NCBI RefSeq assembly: GCF_001904745.1
Contig: NZ_MRCD01000017.1
Span: forward strand, 1 to 64,000
Direction of reading: 5' to 3'
Source: Calothrix sp. HK-06
Lineage (GTDB): Bacteria > Cyanobacteriota > Cyanobacteriia > Cyanobacteriales > Nostocaceae
Length of the DNA stretch: 64,000 nucleotides
Shown here: positions 46,576 to 56,360 of the stretch, piece after piece
Layout of the letters: every line of letters starts with the position of its first letter
How positions within the stretch are numbered: position 1 is the stretch's first letter
Notes under the pieces: model-generated
What the model saw: only the letters and a program-made list of their open reading frames with translations
What the model was told of the DNA's origin: nothing
The model's database searches: none
Program-made: the position numbers and the translations under genes

Positions 46576-48396
46576 ATGGCAACCTTAAAAGATGTTATCG
46601 GTTATTTTCGCCCGTACTGGAAGTTTAGTATTTTTAGTATTGTGGCATCTAGTGTTTACGAAGTTATTGATTTAGTAGTACCGTATGCGATAGGTCAAAT
46701 TTTGAATGTACTGTCTAATCAACCGTTAGACAAACCCCTTACAGGATTAATTACATATTTTGCGAACATTACCAATTCTCCGGTAGATAAACCTCTAACT
46801 TTAGGTATATTACTTGGAATGATTTTCTTGGTTACAGTTGTGCGGGCGCCGACACAACCCTGGTTAACTTTATGGTTCCACTGGGATATTGCGTTGAGAG
46901 CTAGACGAGACCAGTCAAAGAGTGCAATAGCAAAAATTCTCACTTTACCCTTAGAATATTACGATGAAAACAACCCTGGACGTATAGCCGGAAGGGTTGC
47001 GCGCGGAGTGTCGAACCATACTTGGACTTATCCTGAAATAGCAGGACAAATGATTCCCAAGCTGGTACGAGTCTTGGGAATTTTTGTTTTTATTCTGTTT
47101 GTTGAATGGCGAATAGCTGTTTTGTATTTAATCTCGTTTGTAGTGATATTAGGATATACGCTAAAAGATTTACGGCGCCTAATTTGGCACGAAGAACGGT
47201 TAGATAAATATATGGAAGACACCGAAAGTCGGACTTCCGAAATTATCAGCAATATCAAAACAGTCAAAGCATTTGCTACCGAACCGGAAGAACTCAAGCG
47301 TCAAGAAACCCGCTTAAACCGTGAGTTTAGAGTTGTAGACGACCGTATTCACAAAGGTTACGTTGTACTAAATACTACGCAGCGCACAATGATTCAATTT
47401 TGCGTATTTGTAGTATTTGGTATGACCCTAGCTGCAACAGTAGTGGGACATATATCGCTTGGTCACTTCATCATGGTTTATACTCTAGCTAGCATGGCTT
47501 ATGCTGAGTTAGAGCCAATAAGTAACCTAGCAGAAATATTTTCCCGTCGTATTAGTTCAATGCTGCGGTTCCACGAGTTTCTTCAAGAACCATCAAGTGT
47601 TGATTCTAATCACATATTAGAGGCTAAGAGACAACCAAATACACCATACAGCTTTACAGGAAAAGTTGAGCTTGCGGGTGTAAGCTTTGGTTACGAAGAA
47701 AATCGTCGCGTATTACACGACATTAATCTATTAATTAAACCGTATGAAACTGTAGCGTTAGTAGGACGTTCAGGTTCAGGTAAATCAACACTGGTTAAAT
47801 TACTACTGCGTTACTTTGACAATTACGAAGGTAAAATTCTAATCGACGGTGAAGACATTCGCAACTTGGATGTTAGTAAATATCGGCGCCGTTTGGCAAT
47901 AGTTCACCAAGAAGTAGACGTGTTTAACGGTACGGTACTCGATAACTTACGTTATGGTAGACCAGAAGTAACCTTTGAACAAGTCGAAGAAGCCAGTCGT
48001 ATTGCACGTTTAGACGAAGTAATCAAAATTCTTCCTAATGGATACTACACCGTAGTTGGAGAACGCGGAGTCAGACTTTCGGGAGGACAACGGCAAAGAC
48101 TGGGTATTGCCCGTGCTTTACTCGTTGAACCCGACGTATTGATATTTGACGAAGCAACATCCAGCTTAGACTACGAATCTGAACGCGCAATTCAATTAGC
48201 AATGCGTTCTTTACAAGGAACCCGCACCACAATTGTAATTGCTCACCGTTTAAGTACAGTCAGGGAGGCAGATAAAATAGTTGTACTTGACCAAGGCAAA
48301 ATTATCGAAGTAGGTAGTCACGAAGAATTACTGCGTCATGGTGGTATTTACCACAGATTACACGCACTCCAAGAAACTGGGGAATTGTTAACTTAA
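46576..48396 (+). CDS. ABC exporter half-transporter (permease-ATPase fusion)
   Basis: 606 residues. The N-terminal six-helix domain spans about 20-310; the ATPase has Walker A VGRSGSGKSTLVKL, Q-loop IVHQEVDVFN, signature LSGGQRQRLGIARAL, Walker B VLIFDEATSSLD and the H-loop IVIAHRL. It is an ABCB/MsbA-like exporter working as a homodimer; drug, lipid or peptide cargo cannot be decided. ATG at 46576 preferred over GTG at 46567. A 17-bp palindrome-like TACTAC...GTAGTA at 46512-46530 precedes it. Confidence 0.92.
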   Translation: MATLKDVIGYFRPYWKFSIFSIVASSVYEVIDLVVPYAIGQILNVLSNQPLDKPLTGLITYFANITNSPVDKPLTLGILLGMIFLVTVVRAPTQPWLTLWFHWDIALRARRDQSKSAIAKILTLPLEYYDENNPGRIAGRVARGVSNHTWTYPEIAGQMIPKLVRVLGIFVFILFVEWRIAVLYLISFVVILGYTLKDLRRLIWHEERLDKYMEDTESRTSEIISNIKTVKAFATEPEELKRQETRLNREFRVVDDRIHKGYVVLNTTQRTMIQFCVFVVFGMTLAATVVGHISLGHFIMVYTLASMAYAELEPISNLAEIFSRRISSMLRFHEFLQEPSSVDSNHILEAKRQPNTPYSFTGKVELAGVSFGYEENRRVLHDINLLIKPYETVALVGRSGSGKSTLVKLLLRYFDNYEGKILIDGEDIRNLDVSKYRRRLAIVHQEVDVFNGTVLDNLRYGRPEVTFEQVEEASRIARLDEVIKILPNGYYTVVGERGVRLSGGQRQRLGIARALLVEPDVLIFDEATSSLDYESERAIQLAMRSLQGTRTTIVIAHRLSTVREADKIVVLDQGKIIEVGSHEELLRHGGIYHRLHALQETGELLT

Positions 48397-48458
48397 ACCT
48401 TACCCTGATTGATCCTCTCTAACCCCCCCGCGCTCTCAGGGGGGAACAAGATGTACAA

Positions 48459-48523
48459 AAAACCGGGTTTATTGTTCACGCTCACACGAAGATTGTCAGT
48501 GCAAACAAACAGAAACCCGGTTT
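48459..48523. repeat. Dispersed hairpin repeat, copy 2
   Basis: AAACCGGGTTT (48460-48470) and AAACCCGGTTT (48513-48523) are inverted, the same family as 2-69 and 57923-57988. The surrounding 48397-48777 contains only this and a CCCCCCC/GGGGGG-type repeat. Confidence 0.75.
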
Positions 48524-48777
48524 ATCGCCATTAACGAGTAGTTTAAAAAAAACTTATAGGCACGGTTCTTTTAGCTTGAGCTATAAGAATTAAGCTTTGA
48601 GCGGACTCTATACACATAGGGAGAGCGGGGAGAGGGACTTGAGGCAATTTTGTTCGATTTAGTTAAGATTTGGGAATAATAAATCTGACAGATAAACCTT
48701 ACCCTTGATCTAGCACTGCTAAAAGAGGCATGAGTTTTAAATAGCAAAAGCTCTACTAATTACGGCTAATCATCTTT

Positions 48778-49278
48778 ATGCTCAACGATGTATCTGTAGC
48801 TTCGAGATTCAACTACCCCGTTCACACTACGCTTTATATTGGTTCAGTTTCTAAGATAAAAAAAACTGTTTTACATCCTGGGGTCAAGAACGAACTACAA
48901 AATGCAGAACGAGATATTGATGATGAGGAATATGAATCATTGTCAAGGAGAATTAAGCTAGACCCAACAAAATATATTGATGCAATTGAATATGAAGCCG
49001 CACTTGTTTATGCGCCAGAAAACTTGTTAGAACCCAATGTTAAATTTATAAGAGTTACTTGTGACTGTTATTTATGTGGGGAAGAAGAAGTTTTAGAGCA
49101 ACTATATACAATGACAACAAAGCTGAAATTTTTTGTATCTGTCATTGCGTTAGTAGAGGGAAATAATTACGAAAGACGAGTTATTAGTAAACCAGGGTAT
49201 GGTCAATTCCATATTTCTGATATTCGGATTGTAGACCAAGACAAAGAATTAGAGAGATTTAGTGAAATTCTAGCTTAA
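48778..49278 (+). CDS. Hypothetical protein
   Basis: 166 residues, no family recognised. Charged and acidic: KNELQNAERDIDDEEYESLS, RRIKLDPTKYIDAIEYEAAL; a Cys pair in VTCDCYLCGEEEVLEQLYTM could bind metal. No signal peptide or membrane helix. The frame begins at an ATG and has normal codon use, so it is probably real. Neighbours give no clue. Confidence 0.6.
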   Translation: MLNDVSVASRFNYPVHTTLYIGSVSKIKKTVLHPGVKNELQNAERDIDDEEYESLSRRIKLDPTKYIDAIEYEAALVYAPENLLEPNVKFIRVTCDCYLCGEEEVLEQLYTMTTKLKFFVSVIALVEGNNYERRVISKPGYGQFHISDIRIVDQDKELERFSEILA

Positions 49279-49537
49279 AGAATGTTTTGAAGAGCTAAGA
49301 AGGAATAACTTGTCTCAAGCTGAGTGCAGTGAGGCTTGGGAGTAAAAGACAAAACTAGGGTTATAACCGCATACACCAGAAGCTGCCCTTTAGTCCTCCT
49401 GCTCCGCTTTACACTGCACTCCTCATGACATTCCAAGATACTTTTAAAATATTCTCTTAGAAATTTACAGTAGCTATTAGTTGGGTATAAATTTTGTGCA
49501 GCGACATTATAGGAAATTGCAAAACTTAACAGGTTAA

Positions 49538-49900
49538 CTACGGAGAGGACAAATTATCGAGCAAATCATCCAATTCAGCAAGCGATGTCTTTACACAAGC
49601 ACGAACTCCTTTCCAATCATGTTCTGATAAATGTCCTATAACTACCATATTAGCTGAACGTGGCAAAGTGACTATAAAACTACGAAAAACAGACGCAACC
49701 CGTAAACCAGCGCTCTGCCAATTTTGAAGTACGTAGTCAGTAGCGCCCAAATCTGTTGTTTGGGTAGTAATTAGTCCAATTATTACATCAGGACGATTTT
49801 GATGATAAGTAGTTGATGACAAAACCACAGCAGGACGACGTTTAACACCTGTAACCCCTGGAAAATCTACCGTAACAACATCACCAGAATTAAACGTCAC
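49538..49900 (-). CDS. MazF/PemK-type toxin
   Basis: 120 residues: NSGDVVTVDFPGVTGVKRRP, AVVLSSTTYHQNRPDVIIGL, ITTQ. This is the typical beta-barrel toxin of the PemK/MazF family, a sequence-specific mRNA endoribonuclease. It begins with GTG 2 bp after the stop of the antitoxin gene, so the two genes are coupled. Confidence 0.85.
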   Translation of the reverse strand: MTFNSGDVVTVDFPGVTGVKRRPAVVLSSTTYHQNRPDVIIGLITTQTTDLGATDYVLQNWQSAGLRVASVFRSFIVTLPRSANMVVIGHLSEHDWKGVRACVKTSLAELDDLLDNLSSP

Positions 49901-49902
49901 AA

Positions 49903-50121
49903 CTACATATCCTCGCTTTCAGGAAAAATCGTTGCAGCGTATTGGAGAGAAAAGTCTGTTACATCAATTACGTCTTGCTCACTCCAGCTATCACTTTGAT
50001 CAATTACAGACAGATTTTGGTCAACTAAATCGTTAAGAATAAGATTTGCTAAACGCAGTCGCTCAGTCGGTGGTAAAGTGCGAAGAATATGTGTATAAAT
50101 TTCTTGAGCAGTTGTTGTCAT
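49903..50121 (-). CDS. Antitoxin of the MazF pair
   Basis: 72 residues: AQEIYTHILRTLPPTERLRL, ANLILNDLVDQN then an acidic region. Its length, position and coupling to the MazF-like gene support an antitoxin; the DNA-binding fold is not certain. The ATG at 50121 is clear. Confidence 0.75.
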   Translation of the reverse strand: MTTTAQEIYTHILRTLPPTERLRLANLILNDLVDQNLSVIDQSDSWSEQDVIDVTDFSLQYAATIFPESEDM

Positions 50122-50137
50122 GGTAAAACCTCCTACT

Positions 50138-50223
50138 TCTCATTTTATTGTAGTTATTGAAAAAGGTTCTACTAGTTATGGTGCCTATGTGCCTAATTTA
50201 CCTGGATGTATAGCTGTTGGTCT
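50138..50223 (+). pseudogene. HicB antitoxin N-terminal remnant
   Basis: The frame reads FIVVIEKGSTSYGAYVPNLP, then GCIAVG, which is the conserved N-terminal HicB motif (VxIEK...YxAYxPDLPGC). It lacks a start and is cut at about 50223, where the truncated DMT transporter frame begins on the other strand. Confidence 0.7.
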
Positions 50224-50564
50224 TTTAACGACACGGATGCTACAACTGTACCGAAGAGTGGTGTTGTTGCGTTCAAAATAGAAGTAAAATCAGCAGGTAA
50301 CAGCGTTGACGCAAATACAAATAATACAAACGGTATTGCGGAATTTATGCATCCAACAATTAGTAATTTTCTGGCATTAGAACGGATTTCATTTAGAAGA
50401 CCAAGACGTGCTGTAAATAACAGTAGTACCAAACCAGCAATTAAAACGCGCGCTTCAATTAACCAAACTGGCCCCAAAACAGGCGCCGCAATCCGTAAAA
50501 ATAGAAAAGAACCACCCCAAAGTGCAGATAACAACAAAAGCTCGAATATATCTGTAACTCGCAT
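50193..50564 (-). pseudogene. DMT (EamA) transporter, N-terminal part only
   Basis: About 123 residues from ATG 50564: TDIFELLLLSALWGGSFLFL, PVWLIEARVLIAGLVLLLF, ILNATTPLFGTVVAS. This is the first EamA half of a drug/metabolite transporter (family proteins are about 290 residues with ten helices). After FGTVVASVSLK it runs into HicB-like DNA and stops. It follows ada at 11 bp and may be read as an operon with it, but as built it is truncated. Confidence 0.8.
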
Positions 50565-50575
50565 AAAGACTTTTA

Positions 50576-51616
50576 TTATACCAATCCCTTTTTTTCCAGT
50601 TCCAATAATTTCTGCTTTCTCTCCAACCCCCACTCATACCCACCCAAACTGCCATCGCTTCGTAAAACACGGTGACATGGGATAATTAATGCTACAGGAT
50701 TGGCGCCACATGCACTTCCTACCGCACGTACAGCATTTGTGCCAACTTCGCGCGCGATATCTTGATAAGTGCGTGTTTCTCCGTAAGGTATTTTTTGTAA
50801 AGCTTGCCAAACTTGAATTTGAAATGCAGTTCCACGAATATCTAAAGGTAAATCCAAATGCGGTTGTTCAGCTGCAATAAACGAAAGTATTGCTTGTATC
50901 CATTCTTGATGTGCAGTATCATCGCGCTGAATTTCTGCTTTTGTGAATTCTGCTTGCAACAAAAGTTCTAATTTTTCAGCATCATCTCCTAACTTGACTG
51001 CACAAATACCTTTCTCTGTCATCGCGACTAGTAAATAACCAAGTGTTCCGGAGATAACTGTATAACTAATAAACATTCCTTTACCATCGTGTTGATAATT
51101 TTTAGGTGTCATTCCTAACTTTGAATTGACTTGTTCGTATACACAGCTACTCGACGTATAACCAGCTTCGTATAATGCGTTTGTCACATTTACACCCTCT
51201 TTTAATTCAGCTTTGAAGCGTTGTAACCTCTGCGCTTCTGCATATTGTTTCGGAGTAACACCTACAATACGCTTAAAAGTACGTTGCAAATGATACGGGC
51301 TTATACTAAAATGCTGGGCTAATTTTTCAAGCGTTGGTGAGTTATCTAATTGCGTTGTGAGAAAATTACAAATTTGCTGTACTAACTCTATATGTGGTTG
51401 TGCAACAAAACTTTCATTAGGATGACAGCGTTTACATGCACGGAAACCAGAACTTTCTGCTGAATAACAATTTGAGAAGAATATTATATTCTCGCGTTTG
51501 GGTAAACGCGCGCAGCATGAAGGACGACAATATATTTTAGTTGAACGGGCGCCGTAAACAAATACACCATCATATTGTTGATTCTTTTCTACAACTGCCT
51601 GCCAGTATTCATCCAT
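50576..51616 (-). CDS. ada: Bifunctional Ada DNA repair protein and regulator
   Basis: 346 residues. N-terminal Ada domain with zinc and methyl-acceptor cysteines (KIYCRPSCCARLP, CKRC), a central AraC HTH (LEKLAQHFSISPYHLQRTFK), and a C-terminal O6-methylguanine transferase with the active site IPCHRVLRSDGSLGGYEWGL. It repairs methylphosphotriesters and O6-methylguanine and, when methylated, activates its own gene in relatives. Its 3' end runs closely into the truncated DMT gene. Confidence 0.93.
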   Translation of the reverse strand: MDEYWQAVVEKNQQYDGVFVYGARSTKIYCRPSCCARLPKRENIIFFSNCYSAESSGFRACKRCHPNESFVAQPHIELVQQICNFLTTQLDNSPTLEKLAQHFSISPYHLQRTFKRIVGVTPKQYAEAQRLQRFKAELKEGVNVTNALYEAGYTSSSCVYEQVNSKLGMTPKNYQHDGKGMFISYTVISGTLGYLLVAMTEKGICAVKLGDDAEKLELLLQAEFTKAEIQRDDTAHQEWIQAILSFIAAEQPHLDLPLDIRGTAFQIQVWQALQKIPYGETRTYQDIAREVGTNAVRAVGSACGANPVALIIPCHRVLRSDGSLGGYEWGLERKQKLLELEKKGLV

Positions 51617-51969
51617 TAGCGTCCCCCCTCACCTGAGTCTGTTACTGTATTGAGAGTAACTAACAGTTGGTAAAATTCGCTATCGGATTCTTGCGCTCAA
51701 TATTAAGCAGGTGAATTGAGATTAGTCTAATAATAAAAATATTCGCGACTAAAAAGTAATAAAAGCAACATTCAATTTAAGTCCTATTACAGAGGACTTG
51801 GGCTATTAACATGGGACTTAGAGTCCCAATTGCGGGTATGAACGTAGTCATATGTACGATATGTTTTTTAAGAGTTAATAGATTAATGTTGGGTTTCCCT
51901 ACGGGACACTTCGTGAACGCTACGCTACACCCAACCTACAATGACAAGATATTTTGAGGTGCTGATACA
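51617..51969. other. Intergenic region with a dispersed repeat
   Basis: About 350 bp. At 51889-51941 it contains TGTTGGGTTTCCCT, CTACGCTACACCCAACCTAC, a familiar cyanobacterial repeat. At 51797-51833 GGACTTGGGC and GGGACTTAGAGTCCC recur. No gene recognised. Confidence 0.5.
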
Positions 51970-52587
51970 ATGGGTTTTTATCAAAAGCGAATTCTTCCTT
52001 ATCTTCTCGATTGGTCATTATCTGCTCCCATAATTGGTAGATATCGTCAGGAAGTTTTAGCTTCAGTGAGTGGGGAAGTATTAGAAATTGGTTTTGGAAC
52101 GGGTTTAAATCTTTCTTACTATCCAGATGATATTTACAAGATTGTTACGGTAGACCCAAACCCAGGTGTTCATGTACTAGCGCAAAAGCGTATCAAAGCT
52201 TCTTCTATCACCGTAGAGCATCAGATATTAAGTGGTGAAAATCTACCAATGCCAGATAACTCATTCGACAATGTTGTTAGTACATTTACACTGTGCAGCA
52301 TCGCGAATGTAGAGCAAGCACTTAGAGAAGTTTACCGTGTACTTAAACCAGGGGGAGGGTTTCATTTCCTTGAACATGGATTGAGTCGAGAACCAAAAGT
52401 GCAGGTGTGGCAAAACCGTTTGACACCGTTACAGAAAATTATCGGTGATGGCTGTCATTTCAATCGCAATATTCGCCAACTTGTTGAGACTCAGTTCCAA
52501 AATGTCCACTTGGAAGAGTTTTATCTCGAAGATGTCCCCAAGGTTTCAGGATATTTGTATAAAGGCGTTGGATATAAAGCTATATGA
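51970..52587 (+). CDS. Class I SAM-dependent methyltransferase
   Basis: 205 residues. Motif I VLEIGFGTGLNLSYYPDD, acidic loop TVDPNPG, motif post-I ENLPMPDNSFDNVVSTFTLC, VLKPGGGFHFLEHGL. This arrangement resembles METTL7/UbiE-like methyltransferases. Substrate unknown. Single gene; no genomic context. Confidence 0.88.
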   Translation: MGFYQKRILPYLLDWSLSAPIIGRYRQEVLASVSGEVLEIGFGTGLNLSYYPDDIYKIVTVDPNPGVHVLAQKRIKASSITVEHQILSGENLPMPDNSFDNVVSTFTLCSIANVEQALREVYRVLKPGGGFHFLEHGLSREPKVQVWQNRLTPLQKIIGDGCHFNRNIRQLVETQFQNVHLEEFYLEDVPKVSGYLYKGVGYKAI

Positions 52588-52746
52588 CATAATCGAACGG
52601 GCATTTCTTGAGAATGGACGCTAGAATGGAGAACATTTGGCGCCATTCGCTCCTAGTGCAGATAGTCAAATAAAGTAGGATATTTCCGGATTACACTGCG
52701 AAGTATCCATATATATAGTAAAAAATACCTATATTAAAATTATAAA

Positions 52747-53469
52747 ATGTTAGTACGTAGACCTAAGAGAAAATCAGGGAAATTAGTTCTTTACTCAAAA
52801 CCCCAGCAGTACACGCAAATCAAAGCGGCAATTATTGCTGTTGCAGTTACAGGGATGACAGCAGTAACAGTACCAGCGTTTGCACTTGTTCAACCTGCAT
52901 TCGCACGCGAAGCTATTATGCTTGTACAGCGTTCTTTACAAAACGGTAATTCTAAACCAGAAACAAAACTTGATGTTTTGCTGCGGGAGTTGGCAAACTT
53001 GGAAGTTGAAAAGGCTACGTTAGATGTTAAACATACTTCTAGCAACGAAGCTATCGAAGAAATTGATGCGTCTATAGAAGCTCTACGAAACCGTATAGAT
53101 GAAATTATGCCAAAAAGCAATGCTGCTATAAGCAATGTAGTTACGGAAGCGCTTGTTTCTAAGATTGCTGCATTGGAAATTGAAAATTCCTTGCTCGAAG
53201 CATATCATACTCCATATGCTGAAGTTGTAGTATCTACAGAAAATCAGATTCGTAGACTATGGCGCCGAGTTGCTTCCATCACACCACAAAATCCTAAAGA
53301 AGTAATCAACCCAGTTGTTAGTGCTATTCTTGATACCGAAGTTGCTAACCTGAAAGCAAGACGCGCTTCGCTAGCAACTAGATATACACCCGATGATATC
53401 GGAGACTTATTGACAATAGATTTGCAGTTAGGCAGTTTGGCACAAAGGCAGGCATTTTATAATTCGTAG
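52747..53469 (+). CDS. Exported coiled-coil protein with three internal repeats
   Basis: 240 residues. A basic N-terminus and hydrophobic core AAIIAVAVTGMTAVTVPAFA form a signal peptide. The rest consists of three similar units of about 50 residues: LDVLLRELANLEVEKATLDV at 75-120, EALVSKIAALEIENSLLEAY at 130-178 and SAILDTEVANLKARRASLAT at 188-230. Each has a Leu/Ala-rich helix, a Y/HT(S/P) turn, and an I...RI.IxP end. Function is unknown; the units suggest an oligomeric surface or periplasmic helix bundle. Confidence 0.65.
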   Translation: MLVRRPKRKSGKLVLYSKPQQYTQIKAAIIAVAVTGMTAVTVPAFALVQPAFAREAIMLVQRSLQNGNSKPETKLDVLLRELANLEVEKATLDVKHTSSNEAIEEIDASIEALRNRIDEIMPKSNAAISNVVTEALVSKIAALEIENSLLEAYHTPYAEVVVSTENQIRRLWRRVASITPQNPKEVINPVVSAILDTEVANLKARRASLATRYTPDDIGDLLTIDLQLGSLAQRQAFYNS

Positions 53470-53719
53470 CAGAGTCAGCCCGTGCGTGAATTTCCCTCTT
53501 TAAGAGGGGTTTGCGTGCGGGTTAACAAAATAACATTATTTTTACGTCAATACTGCTAGGTTAATTACCGTCTAACCCTTCAATTTGAAATAATTGATGA
53601 AATATTGTAATCTTGCCGTAACGTTATTTGGCACCAAACGATAAATTATATACCATCAACCATCGTTGCTACTGAACCAACCGCATGTATAATTTGATGG
53701 TAAATCAAATTTTTTATAT

Positions 53720-56272
53720 GTGGCTATACACAAAATGAGTCGAAAGGGACTCAAGATAGCGATATTTTTATTGATACTCGTCTTAACTGCTGTTATTGTC
53801 TCACTACTTTATCCTCGACAACAGCAGATAGTTCAACGCGAAAGTAATTATGCTATTCACGCGCGGCAAGATTTTAACCAACCGAGTTTTTACCCGATTA
53901 CTCCAAATACATCTAATAAGTTATACCGACCGACAGGCGCCTGGGTAGGAAGATTAATTTTGCCTACATCACAGGAAGATAATACAGATTGGGTGTTAAT
54001 GGAAGTTGAACATGCGCCACAGAAAGCACAAAATTTAATTGGAAAGATTGTACGGTTGGAATGGAAAAATGATAAAGATGCTCTTTCTTATGTACAAGCT
54101 GTTGCGCGAGATGTAAATTTCACACCTGATACTATTAAAAGCCAAAAACAAGGTAATATCCACCCGTTTCGTTTAAATGGTGTGAAGAGTGTCTCTGTAT
54201 TACGTTCTTTAGCAGGCGCCCGTCCTCAAGATGATGTTATTGTTACTTTGGATGATGCGACGGTTGTTACTGAAGGTGTAGGAAGAGTAACTTTGCAAAT
54301 CGCGCGTGAGCCTGTTTTAACAACTGGTAGATTTTACGGTTTAGTCAAAATCATTGAGTCAACATCAAAATCTGATTCCCTATATCAAGTAGTACATTAT
54401 AACCCGGCATCAGGAAACTTTGATGGCACTGAAGGCGCCATTCGTATTCCTAAACAAGTTATAGACACACGTAATATACCCAGTTCAACACCGTTATTAA
54501 TTGAGAAATCACCAGTAGGTCAACAAGGGTGGTATATTTACGGAGCTAGAGATAGTAAAGGTATATTTACTGTTCAAGCGCTGGCACCACGTAGTTTATT
54601 CCAAATTCAGCCTGATAAATTAATTACTAACGAAAATATAGCGTTAGGCTATCTTAAAAACCAGCATTGGCAAAACACACCAGCGCAAAAAGGCAAAATT
54701 GACACAGTACTTTTAAATTTCGATGTATTAAAATCAACTTCAAGCCTCCCATACCAAGGCGGGTTAGTTGGATTTCAAAACTCTCCTGCTCTTCTTAATT
54801 CTCCTACTCCCTCCAACCCTTCACAAGGGGGGTTAGGGGAATACCAATGGCAAGAGAACGACAAAGCTATTGTTTTACATTTATTTGGTGGTATTGGTGG
54901 ACGTAAAAAAGAAGCGCTTGGTTTTCCTGCTACTATTACCGGACACTTTGCTTTTGGAATAGCACGAGTCATACGTGATAGTTTCACGTCAGAATTACGC
55001 TTCGATATTAAATATCATCAAATCTATGCCCACAACTCTGATGGAATTATTGCCGGAACTCATACATGGGTAGATTATATGGGTAATTTACAACGTGGTT
55101 GGATGTATACTCGCCCAGTTTCAGATATTATGATTAAATTCGACCCTGTTACAACAGATTATGATTTTGATAGCGTAAAAATATCACCATTAAACGAATT
55201 ACAGCGACAATTACAAATAATGATGGCACGTTACCGTGTTGGTGATGGTACTGGAGGCGCCACAGTATCCCCAGGAACTTCGTGCGGACAAGACTCTGCC
55301 CAAGCACTTTATGCAACAATTACTACAATTAAAAACCAAGTTTCTAATGCACCCCAAATTCAACAATGGTTTGATACACATCCAAACGACCCTCAAACTT
55401 TACGGTTTCGTCAACTAATATTACTCGGCGCCGAACTCGAAAAACAATTGGCGCCATTAGGTATAGTGCGTGCAGATTGGCGCAGCAGTACTAGTTTACT
55501 TGCTGGTACTGGAACTGGTGATAATCAGCCATTTAGAGATGGTAGCATCTGGGCAGGTTTAACGAGTTGGCGAACAATGATGCCTCGACAAATACACGAT
55601 GACCTTGCTCTTTTATTTTTAAAGCATGGCGGCAGTTTACAAGTATTGCGAACCAATCAAATTGGAGGATGGCAAGCTGATATTGCACCATTGGCGCCGA
55701 CAGTATTATTCGGTCAGATAAAAATACCTTATACAGAAATATCTCCACTAGGAATTTTACTCAATCGTGTATTAGCATCTTTAAAAATTCCTACACAACA
55801 AGATTGGTTAGTTCTAGGTACAACACTGTTAGTTTATAGTATTATTGCTCTTCCTATTGGATTGAGATCAGGATTTTTACAATTACAAATCTGGTCTGCT
55901 AACTATACAGATAAGTTTTTATTAATACTACGGTGCTTATTCCTCCCTGCCATCTCAGAAGAATTATTCTTTCGTGTCCTACTAATTCCTCACCCCATTG
56001 AAATTACAAATTGGTTGATTTGGGCACTGTGGGCATTACTAAGCTTAATATTATTCATTATTTATCATCCTCTGAATGCCAGCACCTTTTTCAAGCAAGC
56101 AAATAAAACGTTTTTTAATCGTGTATTTTTAAGTTTAGCTACATTATTAGGAATTGCTTGCACAATTGCGTATGTACTTACAGGCTCTTTATTTATTATA
56201 GTAATTATTCATTGGATTATAGTAGTTGTTTGGTTAATGGCTTTCGCAGGAATGGCAAAATTAAATACGTAG
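53720..56272 (+). CDS. Large membrane protein with C-terminal CPBP (CAAX-like) protease domain
   Basis: 850 residues. An N-terminal helix (residues 10-30) is followed by a long predicted extracytoplasmic region of beta-rich segments, then four or more helices from about 695. The CPBP motifs are AISEELFFRVLL (EExxxR, about 746-752), IIYHPLNAS and VIIHWIIVVVW. Such proteases process membrane or prenylated peptides. An in-frame repeat-derived insertion lies near residues 343-375 (see 54745). The ATG at 53720 is clear. It ends 88 bp before the convergent graspetide ligase gene; a role in that pathway is possible but unproven. Confidence 0.8.
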   Translation: MAIHKMSRKGLKIAIFLLILVLTAVIVSLLYPRQQQIVQRESNYAIHARQDFNQPSFYPITPNTSNKLYRPTGAWVGRLILPTSQEDNTDWVLMEVEHAPQKAQNLIGKIVRLEWKNDKDALSYVQAVARDVNFTPDTIKSQKQGNIHPFRLNGVKSVSVLRSLAGARPQDDVIVTLDDATVVTEGVGRVTLQIAREPVLTTGRFYGLVKIIESTSKSDSLYQVVHYNPASGNFDGTEGAIRIPKQVIDTRNIPSSTPLLIEKSPVGQQGWYIYGARDSKGIFTVQALAPRSLFQIQPDKLITNENIALGYLKNQHWQNTPAQKGKIDTVLLNFDVLKSTSSLPYQGGLVGFQNSPALLNSPTPSNPSQGGLGEYQWQENDKAIVLHLFGGIGGRKKEALGFPATITGHFAFGIARVIRDSFTSELRFDIKYHQIYAHNSDGIIAGTHTWVDYMGNLQRGWMYTRPVSDIMIKFDPVTTDYDFDSVKISPLNELQRQLQIMMARYRVGDGTGGATVSPGTSCGQDSAQALYATITTIKNQVSNAPQIQQWFDTHPNDPQTLRFRQLILLGAELEKQLAPLGIVRADWRSSTSLLAGTGTGDNQPFRDGSIWAGLTSWRTMMPRQIHDDLALLFLKHGGSLQVLRTNQIGGWQADIAPLAPTVLFGQIKIPYTEISPLGILLNRVLASLKIPTQQDWLVLGTTLLVYSIIALPIGLRSGFLQLQIWSANYTDKFLLILRCLFLPAISEELFFRVLLIPHPIEITNWLIWALWALLSLILFIIYHPLNASTFFKQANKTFFNRVFLSLATLLGIACTIAYVLTGSLFIIVIIHWIIVVVWLMAFAGMAKLNT
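54745..54848 (+). repeat. Repeat-derived in-frame insertion in the CPBP gene
   Basis: About 104 bp containing CAAGGCGGGTTAGTTGG and CAAGGGGGGTTAGGGGAATA around a C/T-rich stretch. It encodes PYQGGLVGFQ...PSQGGLGEYQ. It resembles the CCCTTATCAAGGGGGG repeats near 58680 and keeps the frame. Confidence 0.65.
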
Positions 56273-56360
56273 AACACAAAGAAATAATTAGATGTAGAAA
56301 CGTTACATGTAACGTCTCTTCTATGAAGATTTTATTACGTTTACTTTATCGAACGTGATA

